Shown here: positions 24,399 to 36,789 of the stretch, piece after piece
Numbering within the stretch: the first letter of the stretch is position 1
How the letters are laid out: every line of letters begins with the position of its first letter
Source of the DNA: Calliopum simillimum
Lineage: Eukaryota; Arthropoda; Insecta; Diptera; Lauxaniidae
Assembly (NCBI GenBank): GCA_951812925.1
Contig: OX638368.1
Coordinates: 155,978,492-156,042,491, forward strand
Direction: 5' to 3'
DNA length: 64,000 nt
Translations under genes and position numbers: made by a program
Notes under the pieces: model-generated
What the model was told of the DNA's origin: nothing
Databases searched by the model: none
Seen by the model: only the letters and a program-made list of their open reading frames with translations

Positions 24399-24675
24399 TT
24401 TAAATCCAAATCGCCGTCATAGTGATGGAAAGAAGACAAATATAACTTATCCTTGTCTGAGTTATTTTGCTTCGCCGACAATCTCAGATCAAACAGCTGA
24501 TTCGGACGTAGAACCAGAAGAAGTTGCGTTTCAGAATCTGGTGATAGTGAAAAACGAAACAATTTGGGCAACCTGCAAGACGGACTATCAAATATTTTTT
24601 CAAAAAACAAGTTTTCAGCAACTTGAGGACTCCCACATCCAAATATACCCAACTATACAACTGGCTGGTAAATAA
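24399..24675 (+). other. Unrecognised open frame, weak coding candidate
   Basis: A forward frame is open for roughly 90 codons up to a TAA at about 24671. It reads ...TISDQTADSDVEPEEVAFQN, then VIVKNETIWATCKTDYQIFF, less biased than most frames here. It has no clear start or splice acceptor (a T-run lies just upstream), and a 115-codon frame on the other strand overlaps it. It may be a decayed transposon piece or an exon; I do not recognise it. Confidence 0.2.
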
Positions 24676-27596
24676 TAATTGACTATTTGTTTTGTCATTA
24701 AGAAAGAAACTCTGACGTATACGGGTTTTTATTAAAGATATCGGTCAATGGGTCATTCAAGAAGAAAATACCTAGAGTGCTATTAAATTAGATTATATTA
24801 TTAGATTTCAAGAGAACTAAAATTCCCATCGAAATAGCATATTTAAAAAATTAAAAACAAAAATTGCTTACAAGCGAAAAATTTTGAATTCTTGTGTTTC
24901 TACTTTTAGATCATAGATAAGTGTAGACATATTCTAATATAAAGAAAAGAAGATAAACTTTCCTTTGAAATGCTTCATTGAAAAATTTTTTAGGTTAAAA
25001 ATAGACCGAAATATGGACACTTGAACATGGAAATTTTTTTACGCGATTGAAAAAATGGTTTTTACTCAAAAGCAAGGTGTCTAACGAAAAAAGTGTCTTA
25101 GCCATAAAATGCTTAGAATCGTCCAAAGAATACGTGTGCATTTTTTCAGAACTTTATTTTAAATTTTGTTGCATCGTCAGGACTTTAGTTTTATTGCAGA
25201 TTAACGAGTCGTTACTTATGTATCAATCATCAGGTTGGTTTATTTCAAAATTTGTCAATTCTACTAAAAAGTCGTATCAATCAAAACCAGCCGGCCGGTT
25301 GCCCACCTTAAGGAAAAATTTTAGCTACGCCAATGTAAAAAATATTCGCAAATTTTCTATATGAAATTATCTAGGCTACAAAATTCCAAATTTTTTTTTT
25401 TTTTTTCAGAAATAACCCTATGCGAGATATTTGCAAAAAACAGATTTTATTGACCTTTAGCGCTCCATTACTCACGAAGGCAACACCTCTCAAAATTTGA
25501 TTAGAACAATAGTTCATACCTACTATTGAAGAACACACACAAAAAATTCGGCTTTGATACTGTGACGTAGGTCAGACAGCTGCTGGCTCTTAGCCTATAT
25601 GCTACACTAGCGGCTTGAAGATCAAATATACACATATAACCTGTCATTACTTTGGCAGAAATTAACCAAAAAGAGAGATGCACATTCTACCAAGACTTGC
25701 ATTAATCCGAAGTATATCCTAAGGTTTTTGAACTTTTAGAATTACACTAGAACTTAACGGACTTGGTACAATAGAACTTTAATTGAGATCTAAGAGCAAT
25801 GAACTAAGTTCTGCTATCATAGATATAGCTATGAACCTTCTAGCGCACCATGAAAGATTTAAATAGAAATAACAGATTATGAGCGTATCTGATGACACAA
25901 TTTTATGAGTTAAATTTAAAAGTTATGGTGAGAACTAAACTTACCCGATTCATAAACCATTCCTTGGTCACTTAGTGAAATTTGTGGTGTTGAGCATTTC
26001 GTTAATAGTTAAATTTTAAGGCAATCAATACTGAGCAAGAAATACATCTTCCTAATTACATTTTTTGTGGTTGCTAAAAAAACGAAAAATAGTTTTAAAA
26101 TCAAAAGAAACAAGTTAAAAAACAATTTACAAAATACACTTTTTACTTATAATTATTCTGGAGAGATTGGTGAGCAGGTGAAAAGTCAATCTCCAACTTT
26201 TCCTTCCAATGTTCCTTAAGTTTTAGTTCGAATTCCTAGAAACGGGCATCATAAATAACCAGGATCGAAGGATTCTCCAGTGCGACGTAACTTGTTGTGT
26301 TCGTTGTTGTTTTTCAGTTTCCCTGGCAACGCAAATTTTTACTACTTAACTGAGCGATGGCGACTTTCGATTTAAAAAAGATTGGACTTGCGCAGACGGT
26401 TAGAGCAATAAACAAATAAAAGTGATTTTGACACTGAACAGCATTGAAACACTTAAAAACAGTTTATATTTTATTTAAATTAATTATTTTTAATTTCTGA
26501 AACAGAAATTAATTTTTAACCAAATTCTTATTTTCGCTGCCGACACAAAACAGCTGTTGAAAAAAAATTTCTTCTTCTCTTTTGTCAATTTGACGTTTGA
26601 TGAATAAGGCCTTTCACATTATCAGTCTAGCCATCAAACTGGTCATCAATATGTCAGACCGAGTTTGTGCTTACATGTTCAATAAACTGCCAATATTTAG
26701 TGTTGCTTTATAGACCAAAGATGGAAATTGATATGCTGATGGAAATAACAGAAATAAATTAACAAAAAATAGTGGAAATATACACTATAAATTTATTTAA
26801 ATGAGTCTACAGCAACAATTTGTCATTTTTCGATCCCACTTCGTCACCAAAAAATGGATTTTGGCCATTTACTAAAATTTTTTTATTGAAATCTTTTTTT
26901 AAATTAAAAAAGAGAGGCTTTGATAAAATTAATAACAATTAAGTTTCAGTAAATTGATTTTGTCCCAGCCATAAAAATTATAAGGTTCTCTTCAAGCTCC
27001 TATTAAGCTTCAGATAAAACCAAAATCATTAAACTATTCGTTTTTGCTTAAAAACAAATCATCAAATCAAATTTGCAAGCCATTTTCATTTCAGCACGAT
27101 GTACACTCGTTGAAATCTTTTCTTAACTGGCTAAAAGTGTGGTGAAATTTTTTCAATGCATTTACACAGTCAATAAAGTCATCAATACAGCAGAAAGTCA
27201 AAAAATTTAGTTTTTCGGCAAACTGATTGCCAATACAGATTGATGAGTGTTTACATGATCAGTTTCTTATTAATCTGCATACATTCTCAGATTGATGGAA
27301 AAAGTCAGAGGAGCTTTACGAAGAAGTTTATGTGTTCTTTTCGTTTCATTGCTGGTACATGTATGGTACATATACCGAAATCTGTATATATTTTGGATTA
27401 TTGGACTGCATCAAATTGGAGAGCAGCAAATAGGAATTATCCGCATGTAAGTCACAAGCGGAATTCTCTGAAATGCTACTTTTGTTGCTGCGAGCGCTAT
27501 GGCGTTCATCACCCTGCACCTTCCAAACGTTCGGTTCATCAGCGAACTGTAGAACTGTAACTTTGGTCTACGGTTCTCTGCTAGCTGTTGGAAAAT
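24676..27596. other. No gene recognised
   Basis: Mostly unremarkable AT-rich DNA. Around 26290-26420 is a less AT-rich block with 'ccctggcaacgcaaa' and a 20-codon ATG frame at 26357 (MATFDLKKIGLAQ...) that I cannot support as a gene. Around 26600-26720 and 27190-27300 there are faint inverted similarities. Confidence 0.4.
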
Positions 27597-27968
27597 CATA
27601 TCTGTGGACTTTTGACAAACCAACTTAACTCGAAATTAGACGTCGGGATAAGGTACAGGTTAAATGACACAAAAAACTTTGACAAAAGCAGTTTTCCGAA
27701 ATAAGTTACTTTTCCTATGGAAAGAACTGAATTCCTTGAATAAAAAATATTTGACAAAAACATCTTATTTCAATTTAAATAAAAACTATTGACCTTAGAG
27801 CAAAAAAAGTAACTGGAAAATATATGTTTAGTATTCATACACATATAATAAAAACTTAGTTCGAATTCCTACACAAAAAGAATTGAGAAGCATCAAAGTA
27901 GTTTTTTAGCTCTCCTGAAAAGTTCCTAATTTCGAGTTAGGTTGTTTTGTCAAAAGTCCACAGATATT
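27597..27968. repeat. Inverted repeat, 42-bp arms
   Basis: 'atctgtggacttttgacaaa' at 27599 onward is mirrored by 'tttgtcaaaagtccacagat' ending at about 27966; pairing continues through 'aactcgaaatta'. The spacer is about 290 bp of AT-rich DNA. Confidence 0.65.
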
Positions 27969-28226
27969 CAGTGTGTGATTTTCGCTTTTCCTCGTCTTCC
28001 ATAGCTTTTGCAATGTGCAGTTGGAAGTGAATAAACGATACTTGGTATTTTTTCGGTTTACTAGAAAATGTATTTCCGTGAACAAATTTCTTTTCTTCTT
28101 TGGTTGAAAAATTCAAAACTTCAAAACTCAAAACAATATTTTGATAATCAGCTGGTATGTGGAGAGATTCATAAAATTTGTATTCAATTTTCAAACAAGA
28201 TGACAGCACAATTACAGCACAATTAC

Positions 28227-28518
28227 GAAGAGATATATAACCAAGAGACGCAAAGAAGCACTGGAGCAATTTTTTGGAGTTTGTATTGGCCACAGACGGT
28301 AGCTTTGACGAATTGAGAAGTTGAACAGCAGCGTAATTCAACCAAAAAATCTATTTATATCCCTTCGCTTCCGGATGAGAAGAGATGTATATAGATTTGT
28401 TGGTTGAATTACGCTGCCGTTCAACTTCTGAATTCGTCAAAGCTACCGTCTCTGGCCAATACAAACTCCAAAAAATTGCTCCAGTGCTTCTTTGCGTCTT
28501 TTGGTTATATATCTCTTC
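28227..28518. repeat. Near-perfect 292-bp palindrome
   Basis: Arms of about 130 bp pair from 'gaagagatatataacc' inward to a loop near 28350-28385. Both arms are open in several frames (for example RRKEALEQFFGVCIGQ on the reverse strand), which the palindrome explains. Termini and target duplication are unclear. Confidence 0.7.
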
Positions 28519-29399
28519 CAGGCATGATATTCGAACTTCTTCAATGGTACTTTTTTTAAAAGCCAATAGTACTTTGAGTACTTTTTACTTTTGTAGTCTA
28601 GGGTATATGAAAAATAGAAAAGAAACATTAAACATTGTACATAGTTAATTTATTTGCTTAGAAGGACTTGCATTTTTATTTAAATAAATTAGTATATAAC
28701 AATTTTCCTTCCAATGCCTTCTCTATGTAGTCTCCAAAATAGTCAAAAATCATGTTTTTGTTCCTTTTTAAATTTTTAGGTTAGGATAATTTCTAGAAAA
28801 AATAAGATATTGATATAATTTAAATAAGGTTTTGTAGACAAAGATAAGTGTTTTTAGTTTACATAACAGCTTTTATGACAAAGTACTACACTTTCTTGTT
28901 ACATAGGAAAAATTACGAAATATTTTACATTTTGGTAATTCTGTAGCGATAGGGCGATTTTGTTAATGAATTTAAATTCAGCATCAAAAAGTTAGGTAAG
29001 CACAACTGTTCTTATTTTTGACTTAACTCAACTTTGTCCAAAAACGAAAAATTCGATTTAAAAAAAAAGCGCCCGACGGATTTTTGTAATCTTTTTTTTT
29101 TAATATGACGAGGGGTTAAAAATTTTTCTCATATAATTAAGATTTTCTTTATTTGATAATTCTGTTAACATGCATAAGTATTAGTACCTGGAGACCGATC
29201 CTTGCTCGGTCAACAATCTAATCTTATTATTTTAGTCGATGTTTTTATTCATAGTTATTTTTTGTTAAGAAACTTGTATGTTTTCACTTCTAACGGTCAT
29301 GCTTTCAAAATGATAAATAAATCGATGAGAATAATAATAAGAAAAAACTCGGAAAGCATCGAATGGTATAAGAATTAAATAGTGCCTGAGTTATTAACT

Positions 29400-30420
29400 A
29401 TAATTTTTATTTTGATAAAAAAGTGGGCGTGGCAATTATTAAACAAAGTCTTCTTTTTGTTATGCTTTAGATACTCTTGATCCAAATTCGCATACCAAAT
29501 TTCATCAAGATATGTTGTATCATTTGCGAGAAATAGCATTTAATGTGTTTTACTTGTATTAGAGGTTCCAGGTCGTGGATGCCTAATAGCAAGTAGACTC
29601 CCTACAGTTAAATTCAGAAAGATTGCTTAAGTAGTTTTCTTTTTGTAGCGCATTATATTTTTGTGGGCGGTGCCACGCCCTTCAACGAGTTTTCCCAATA
29701 TAACGGCATATTACATATTAATACTTGTTTGCAGAGGAAACAGCTCCTAAATTTTCATCAAAATTGTCGGAGTCGTTTTCGAGTAATATTGAATCAAAAT
29801 TTTAAAGGGTTAAAAAGTGGGCATGGCACTTATTCGATCCCGCCTTCTTTTCGTTTGTTACAAAATATTATTAAGCAGTATCTACATACCAAATTTCATT
29901 GAAATACCTTGTAACATTTGCAAGAAATAGCATTAAACGTATTTTACTTGTATGGGAGGTTCCACGCGCAACTGCGATATTTTGCCCACTTTCAGATCAG
30001 AGATGCCTTATAGGAAGTAGGCTCCCCACAGTTAATTTTAGAATGATTACTTTATTAGTTTTCTTTTTATACCTTATTATATTTTTGTGGGCGGTGCCAC
30101 GCCCTTCAACGAGTTTTCCCAATATAACGGCATATCACATATTAATACTTGTTTGCAGAGGTAACATCTCCTAAATTTTCATTAAAATTGTTGGAGTCGT
30201 TTTCGAGTAATATTGAATCAAATTTTTCAAGGCCTAAAAAGTGGGCGTGGCACTTCTTCGATCCCGTCCACTTTTGTTATGTTACAAGGTATTATAAAGC
30301 CGTACCCGCTCACCAAATTTCATTCAAATACCTTGTATGGTTTGCGAGTTATGATCACATCAAATTTTAAATTTAATGCGATGCCACGCCTCCTGGTGAG
30401 CATTTACAAAGTTCAAGCCT
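29400..30420. repeat. 423-bp tandem repeat, about 2.4 units
   Basis: 'gtgggcggtgccacgccctt' starts at about 29663 and again at about 30086, with the whole intervening block repeated ('ttcaacgagttttcccaata', 'tggagtcgttttcgagtaat', 'accaaatttcat'). A partial unit precedes and follows. The palindromic GGGCGTGGCA/TGCCACGCCC word is shared with repeats at 48.1-48.5 kb. Open frames across it are not coding. Confidence 0.75.
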
Positions 30421-30859
30421 AGCTCATTTTTCATTGTATGCTAATATCTAACATTATCATTATATGCTAATATCTAACATTATCCGAAGTTCTTCAGTAC
30501 TTTTGTAATGTCAATAGTACCAAAAAAAGTACGATTCCACAACAAATATCATCCCTGATCTCGTCGACTGATTAAAAAAAAAACTTGAAACTTCTTTACC
30601 AATTGTGTGCATGAAATATGAGAAGGTTTATGTATTTACTATAAATTACACTACATTATCGACAAATTGGCGCAATGAAAAATAAATATTTCACAAGTTG
30701 AAGCAAAATGGTGTTGCATACTTCATGGCGCTATACAGTCTAAAGTCTTCGTTTTCCTTTTTTCTGTTTGTATGTAGATATTTATACAATCTGCACATTA
30801 TTATCGACACAAGTCGATTATAGAAAATCCACCCCTCAGAAGGCAATGGCTTTTAACCA

Positions 30860-32827
30860 CTCAACAAAATCAGTAGAGAAGCATTTCACTTTTTCGCTTC
30901 GAATCGATTGGGTGTCGTGAGTGAGTGCGTGCGGTGTGGAATACACGCAAAGGATATTCTAAGGATTGAAGGAATTTTGTTTAATTTTTTAATTCATTTA
31001 AAATAATTTTGGACCAAAGCAGAACGGTTTGGTGAAAAAAGCTCTAAAGAACGTAGGGATACTCAAAGGCGGAGTCAAGCGGAAGTGAAATTCAAGTAAA
31101 ATTAAATGTGAAAATTTGCGATAGTAGAGAAAAAAAGTATTTCTTTTAAAGTGAAAAAATTGATTGGTGCTGCTTTGTTGTTGTTTTACTAATTCCATTT
31201 TCATTTCGTTCGATGTTAATTTTCATTCTTCTTTCAAACGGTATACAATTCCTGTAACTGTATCCTGCTCCATTTTACATTTATCCTGTGGAGTGCTGTA
31301 ACAGCGACTACTACTGTGCTTTGCTTGCATTTGCATTCGCTATTGCTGTCCTTATCGTACGCGTGTGCATTTCAATTGAAAACTGAAACATTGTACTGAA
31401 ATAAAATGAGAACTTATATAGGCATCTCACTTCCACAACACAATAAAACATGTCGAAATAACGGTGCAGTTTCGCTGTCGCTACTGCTGCTGCTGCATTA
31501 AGTGCGTTTTTGGATTATATGTAGTGCAAATGAGTAGTCTGTGATTGCGTGCGCGGGGTTTGGTAATCGGAAATTTTGTATTTGGAATTCGAGTTCCGAA
31601 CTCTCCTATCGAAATAATGAAAAACAAAAAACTCGCTCATCGAATTCCTACACTTTCGTCGTAGTCGTTTTTCGTTTCGTTCGTTTTTCGTCGCATGCCA
31701 AATTCTCGTACTGTTGTTGTTTTTTGACAACGGCAATGAGGGTTTACAGCGCTGCTTCTCGGTCATAAGAAAAAGCTCCTTCCGACCGCTTGGACGACGT
31801 TAACGACGCGTTCCTCCGATATGAAACGATTGCAAAAAATTCTCTCTACACAAAAATCAATTGGGGTAAAAAAATTTGCAATATAAAAATGTGAAAATTT
31901 TTAAAAATCCGGAAAATTCATAAAGAAAATCCAAAATTCTAAATGCAAATCAGCGAAAAGTGTGTAATTTCCGACTGAGTGTTTCAAAGTAAAGTTTCCA
32001 GTGAGATTAAAAAATAAAATATATAAAATATCTAATATCTATCTAATCGAATGGAAAAATCGTAGTTTTTTTATTTTCGTTTTCAATCAAAGTAATGGAA
32101 TTTCTGACCACCGAAACAATACAACGAGCAGCACATCTAGAAATAAGAATTTAGTCGGCTACACTCCATAGTCATCCAGGTTTTCAGGCATTCGGACGGA
32201 CGGACAAAATACAATTGCAAAGTGCAAACTGCACTCCTTCAGCATTTTTTGGGGACCTGGTAGCAAGCAGCAACAAAAAGAAAAGTACCCACAAGCACAA
32301 CAACGACACTCAAATTCCCATATTTTGATGGGCTTCAGTTAACGGGACCATTTTTAACATTCATATATATGTATGCTCATCCTTTATTGTATGAGGAAAT
32401 GCCACCGCTAATAATAACAGCAATAACGTCTACATCATTAATCTCAGCCGCGCGACACCGTTAGTCATCATTACTTCATGCATAGGCCATCCAAAAATTT
32501 GCCATCCGTCAACGCATTTGGAAAAGTGTCGTTCACATAGAGACGTCGACGTCGGAAGTGCTTTGCAGCATCAACGGAAATTAAAATAAATCGAAATCCT
32601 AATAAAAAAGACGGACTTACTCTGAGGAAACTAACGAGCAGGCTTGGCTGGCTGCCTGATTGCTTGGTTTCTTGCTTGCTGCACACTCTTGTCGACGTGC
32701 AATCGATTTTTTGATACTGTTGTTGTTGTTGCTGCTGTTGTGCAGGGAAAAAGAAGTTTGTATATTGGAGCGAAAACATTGCTCTTCGCTTGGATATGAA
32801 ATAAGAACAATCGGTACACAAATTTAG
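30860..32827 (+). other. Probable 5' leader exon region of a rightward gene
   Basis: This block has single-copy character: more CG words, CAG/CAA/TTG trinucleotide runs, no transposon similarity, and no long sensible frame. These are usual features of long fly 5' leaders. It ends in a strong donor, TTTAG|GTAAGTAAT (exon base 32827). The transcription start is not fixed; GTGAGTGAGTGCGTGCGG near 30920 marks a likely promoter edge. One internal acceptor-like site lies near 32744 (pyrimidine/TTG run, then GCAG|GG). I infer that it splices to the exon at 55043; intermediate exons are possible. Confidence 0.45.
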
Positions 32828-33366
32828 GTAAGTAATACTTATTCTATTATGGATATAAACATAAGCTCGATTCTACAGAAAAAAAAAGCCAAAATTTCAA
32901 CTCCAAAAAGAGCAAGAAACGAAATCTACTTCCGAGGCCGTAAATAGTCAGAATACTTAAAAGTGGTTAGAATAAATGTTTAAAAAGTAACAAATCACAT
33001 GGAAACAATTTTTTTAATTTTCCCTGCAATTAAATATTTTTACAATATATCCACTGTAAAGACATTTTTTTTTACATTTGTTTGGCTCATAAAGTAAATT
33101 GGGATTTTATATAACCCGAAACTGGAGATCGGAAAATACACGTTCATCATAGACAGTTTGAATGATACAATTAGCACCCACAAAGCCTGTCCATTGCAAT
33201 CTTCAAATTTCTTATTAAATTTCTCTATAAACCTTTATGAGAACTTGGTTCAAACTTGGTTTATATCTTTATTCAATTCCATTCCACTGAATCGCAAAAC
33301 ATACAGTACAATAAATATGTGTATTTTCTGAGATACAGGTTTTTGTTACTTTTTAAAGTAGAGATA
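32828..33366. other. Intron start, no repeat recognised
   Basis: AT-rich DNA immediately after the donor; nothing else seen. Confidence 0.4.
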
Positions 33367-34080
33367 CACAGAAAAATATCGGTCAATCCAACCGATTTCA
33401 ACGATAGAAATTGCACCAACCCGCAGTAAAGGTTAAATTGACTGTACAGTCCAGTAAAATTACTGTAAAAATAGTACTGAACAGTTACTGTTAAAATGTT
33501 TAGGTACAGTGAAAACAGTTAATTTAACTTAGATTTTCGATAGAAATTGCACCAACTCGGTGTTTTTGTATTTTGACCGTAGAACTCTGTAAATTTACAG
33601 TTTACTCGGTTTAGAAACTATCAAACGCAGTTACAGTAAAAATAACCTTCTTAAAAGGTCAGCTAACAATATAAACTGTTCCAAACAGTTAAAACTGTTT
33701 TGGAACGGTTTAATAGTTAGCACCCCAGAAGGGCTGTAACTAGCCGTTTCCAAAAATTCGTAGAAATTGTAGCAAACAACTTCTACGGCGAAACCATTTC
33801 AAATGGCAAAATATCAATATAACTCTAGCAAACTTATGTTGATTTATTCTTAAACAATGTGAGAATTTTATGAACCTGTTAAAAACTCAACTCAAAATGT
33901 TATTCATATGAAAAAAAAAAATAAAAATATGGAATACAAAATGTACAGTTGAATTCAACTGTAGAAAAGTAAAACTATTTCTGAAATTTTGAATTGTTGT
34001 TTTTGTTTCCTATAGAAAATTGGAAAAACTATAGAATACAAAATTTATAGTTAATTTTACCGTAAGTTTTTTTTTCTGTG
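33367..34080 (+). mobile_element. MITE E1
   Basis: 714 bp, CACAGAAAAATATCGG to TTTTTTCTGTG, flanked by TA on both sides. It is collinear with E2 (35326-36018) in the opposite orientation. The interior has many 'tttactgt/acagtaa' words and 'ggaaacggctagttacagcc'. TA duplication suggests mobilisation by a Tc1/mariner-type enzyme. No coding capacity. Confidence 0.82.
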
Positions 34081-34555
34081 TAGCTGACTTTGTTTCTATA
34101 CCCCTCGACTTATTTGTTCAATAAAAATGTACGAAATGTTCGGTCTAATACTAAGTTTTGGATAAAATAAGATAATAATGAAATCACACAAGGAACATTT
34201 TTCTAGAACGTCTTAGCCCATAATATCCTGGTTTTACCAGTAGTTTCCAAAGGCAAGAAATGTTCAAAATTTAGGAATGAATATACGTATATAATTCGTA
34301 AAAAGCAATAAAATCACAATAAATACAATTAGAAATTAAACAAAAAAATTTCACTTGGATTTTTTTCCACATGACATGGAACGTCCCATATGCATATATA
34401 GTTTATGTCATCGGTATAAGTACCTACATAGTAAAAAAATTTTAATATCATCTAGCAAATCCTCGTCAGAATAAATTTTAGCGTTTAAAATGCCCTCTGT
34501 TCCGAAACCTGGGATGCTGGAACACCAAAAATAGTTTGAGCTATTTCAGATAATC

Positions 34556-36638
34556 GATTGAATCTTCCCTACAGTATAAGGAATTTAAGTTAGCGGCTTT
34601 CCTTGATATTGAAGGTGCTTTCAATAATGTATGCTGTATATGCCGTTGTGAGTGCGGGAGCAGATTCCAGTATATGTAGATGGATTGTCACCATGCTCAG
34701 CAACCGCAGAATCAAAGCCGAATGGGGACAAACTAGTACTCAATAAATTTGCAACAAGGGGCACTCCACTTCTCTACTATGGATACTTGTTTTAAATGCC
34801 ATACTTAAAACTCTTCAAAGTGGTGATTAGTAAGGGGTCGTTTCCAAAATAAATTAAGTGAGCTACTTGAAAATGCACTCATAGTCATGTGTAGATGGGT
34901 TTCAAGTAAAAGACTCAATATTAATGCTAAAAAAACGGAGCTAGTCCTTTTTACGAGGAAATATAAAATACTCAAGTTTAGGATGCTTAAATAATATATT
35001 GTAAAATTATCAGTTGTAAATCAAGCCAAATTTCTGGAAATAATTCTCGATAAGAGAGTGACATGGAAAACTATCATAGAAGAACGATTAAAGAAAGCTA
35101 ATAATGCCTTCTATTCATACAAAATGTTTTGCTATACTTGGGGACCTCACACCTTCTATGGATGGAAAAAAATGTTTGACTGTACTTGGGAACTGAATCC
35201 AAGAGTGACACACTGGATATACACCTCTATTGTAAGACCTATCTTATTATATGGCGTGATGATATGGTGGAAAGCGCTTGATAATAAGGGAAACGTGACG
35301 CAATGGTATTACAGAAATGCTTATACACAGAAAAAAAAACTGACGGTAAAATTAACTATAAATTTTGTATTCTATAGTTTTTTCAATTTTCTATAGGAAA
35401 CAAAAACAACAATTCAAAATTTCAGAATCAGTTTTACTTTTCTACAGATGAATTCAACTGTACATTTTGTATTCCATACATATTTTTTTTTCATATGAAT
35501 AAAAGTTTGAGTTGAGTTTTTAACAGGTTCATAAAATTCTCACATTGTTTAAGAATAAATCAACATAAGTCTGCTAGAGTTGTACTGATAGATACCGTAG
35601 AAATTGTAGAAGTTGTTTCCTACAATTTCTACGGATTTTTGGAAACGGCTAGTTACAGCCCTTCTGGGGTGCTAACTATTTAACCGTTCCAAAACAGTTT
35701 TAACTGTTTGGAACAGTTTATATTGTTAGCTGACCTTTTAAGAAGGTTATTTTTACTGTAACTGCGATTGATAGTTTCTAAACCGAGTAAACTGTAAATT
35801 TACAGAGTTCTACGGTCAAAATACAAAAACTCCGGGTTGGTTCAATTTCTGTCGAAAATCTAGGTTAAATTAACAGTAACTAAATATTTTAACAGCAACT
35901 GTACAGTACTATTTTTACAGTAATTTTACTAAACTGCACAGTAAATTCAACCTTTACTGCGGGTTGGTGCAATTTCTATCGTTGAAATCGGTTGGATTGA
36001 CCGATTTTTTTTTCTGTGTAACCAAATCAGCAGATTCACTTAATTTAATTCTGAACTTACTACCAATCGATCTCTTTGTCAAAAGTGTGGTGTACAGAAA
36101 TGCTGTTAGATTGAAAGAAGCGAACCATTTCAGAACGCGATTTTTGGACATAGCAATAATATTTTAAATATCACCAACAAAGCGGTTCGACAGGAAGTTT
36201 TCAGTTCAATTTCAGTTCAGGGACTATTGGACACCACATCACCTAGACCCCCCAATGAAATAAATATCTACACAGATGACTCCAAGCAAGATGATAGGGT
36301 TGGTGCTGGAAAGAACAAAACGGCCAAAAAATATTGGTTCTACAAAACGACATATGTACTCTCTCTTAGAAAAATTAATTGCAGAATGTTGCTCGGTGTT
36401 ATAACTGTCCACTTCCTAATTGGACATATAGGTTGGGATTAATATCAAACAACTGGCGCAGAAACTGTTCCGAACCTGACGAGGTAGAAGCGTTAGAGCA
36501 CATATTTTGCCTTAAAAATTAGAGCCTATGATATAGATGAAAAATCATGAAGCCATGACACTACTATTCTCCTAACAGTACGGAGTCGGTATATGTGAGG
36601 TTTTTGCTCTACGCAATTACCGCCACCCTAACCTAACC
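34556..36638 (+). pseudogene. 5'-truncated jockey-like LINE (RT and RNase H remnants)
   Basis: The frame starts inside reverse transcriptase (AAFLDIEGAFNNV, motif A), passes an INAKKTELVLFTRKYK block and a VTWKTIIEERLKKANNAFYS block, then VRPILLYGVMIWWKAL, all in jockey-clade order. After E2 (35326-36018) comes LNLILNLLPIDLF, then an RNase H start (INIYTDDSKQDDRVGAG) and a C-terminal 'EALEHIFCLKN' stretch. Stops and frameshifts are many; the YADD region is degraded. The 3' end is CCACCCTAACCTAACC without poly(A). AGATAAT target duplication on both sides indicates a truncated target-primed insertion. Confidence 0.8.
35326..36018 (-). mobile_element. MITE E2
   Basis: 693 bp, same family as E1 but inverted. 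It sits inside the LINE, with TA on both sides. One part ('accgtagaaattgtag') is rearranged relative to E1. Confidence 0.82.
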
Positions 36639-36789
36639 AGATAATTCTTTTTCTGGGTAATTATTCCAAAAGTTCGAAACATCAACATTATTTGGAAGTC
36701 GCTTTTTATTTTTAAACGATTTGATTTTATCTATTAATGATCTATTTCTTAACTTTGCCGCATTCCTTCCTATTTCTTTCAAAATATCA

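Larger units (their letters stand above)
34440..36780 (-). pseudogene. hAT transposase remnant split by a LINE
   Basis: 34440-34555 read leftward encodes a decayed version of FGVPASQVSEQRAF... and its continuation; 36639-36780 read leftward holds the preceding NVDVLN-like part ('aaacatcaacattatttg' block). The two pieces match the copy at 14440-15390 in order. The 7-bp AGATAAT at 34549-34555 and 36639-36645 borders the inserted LINE. Confidence 0.65.

Noticed and set aside
26357..26419. 20-codon frame MATFDLKKIGLAQ... in a less AT-rich block
   Set aside because: Too short, with no donor at its end and no recognised relative.
32471..32821. Reverse 116-codon frame with a polyglutamine run
   Set aside because: The glutamines come from a TTG/CTG trinucleotide run in a leader-like block; the strong GTAAGT donor supports transcription in the other direction.
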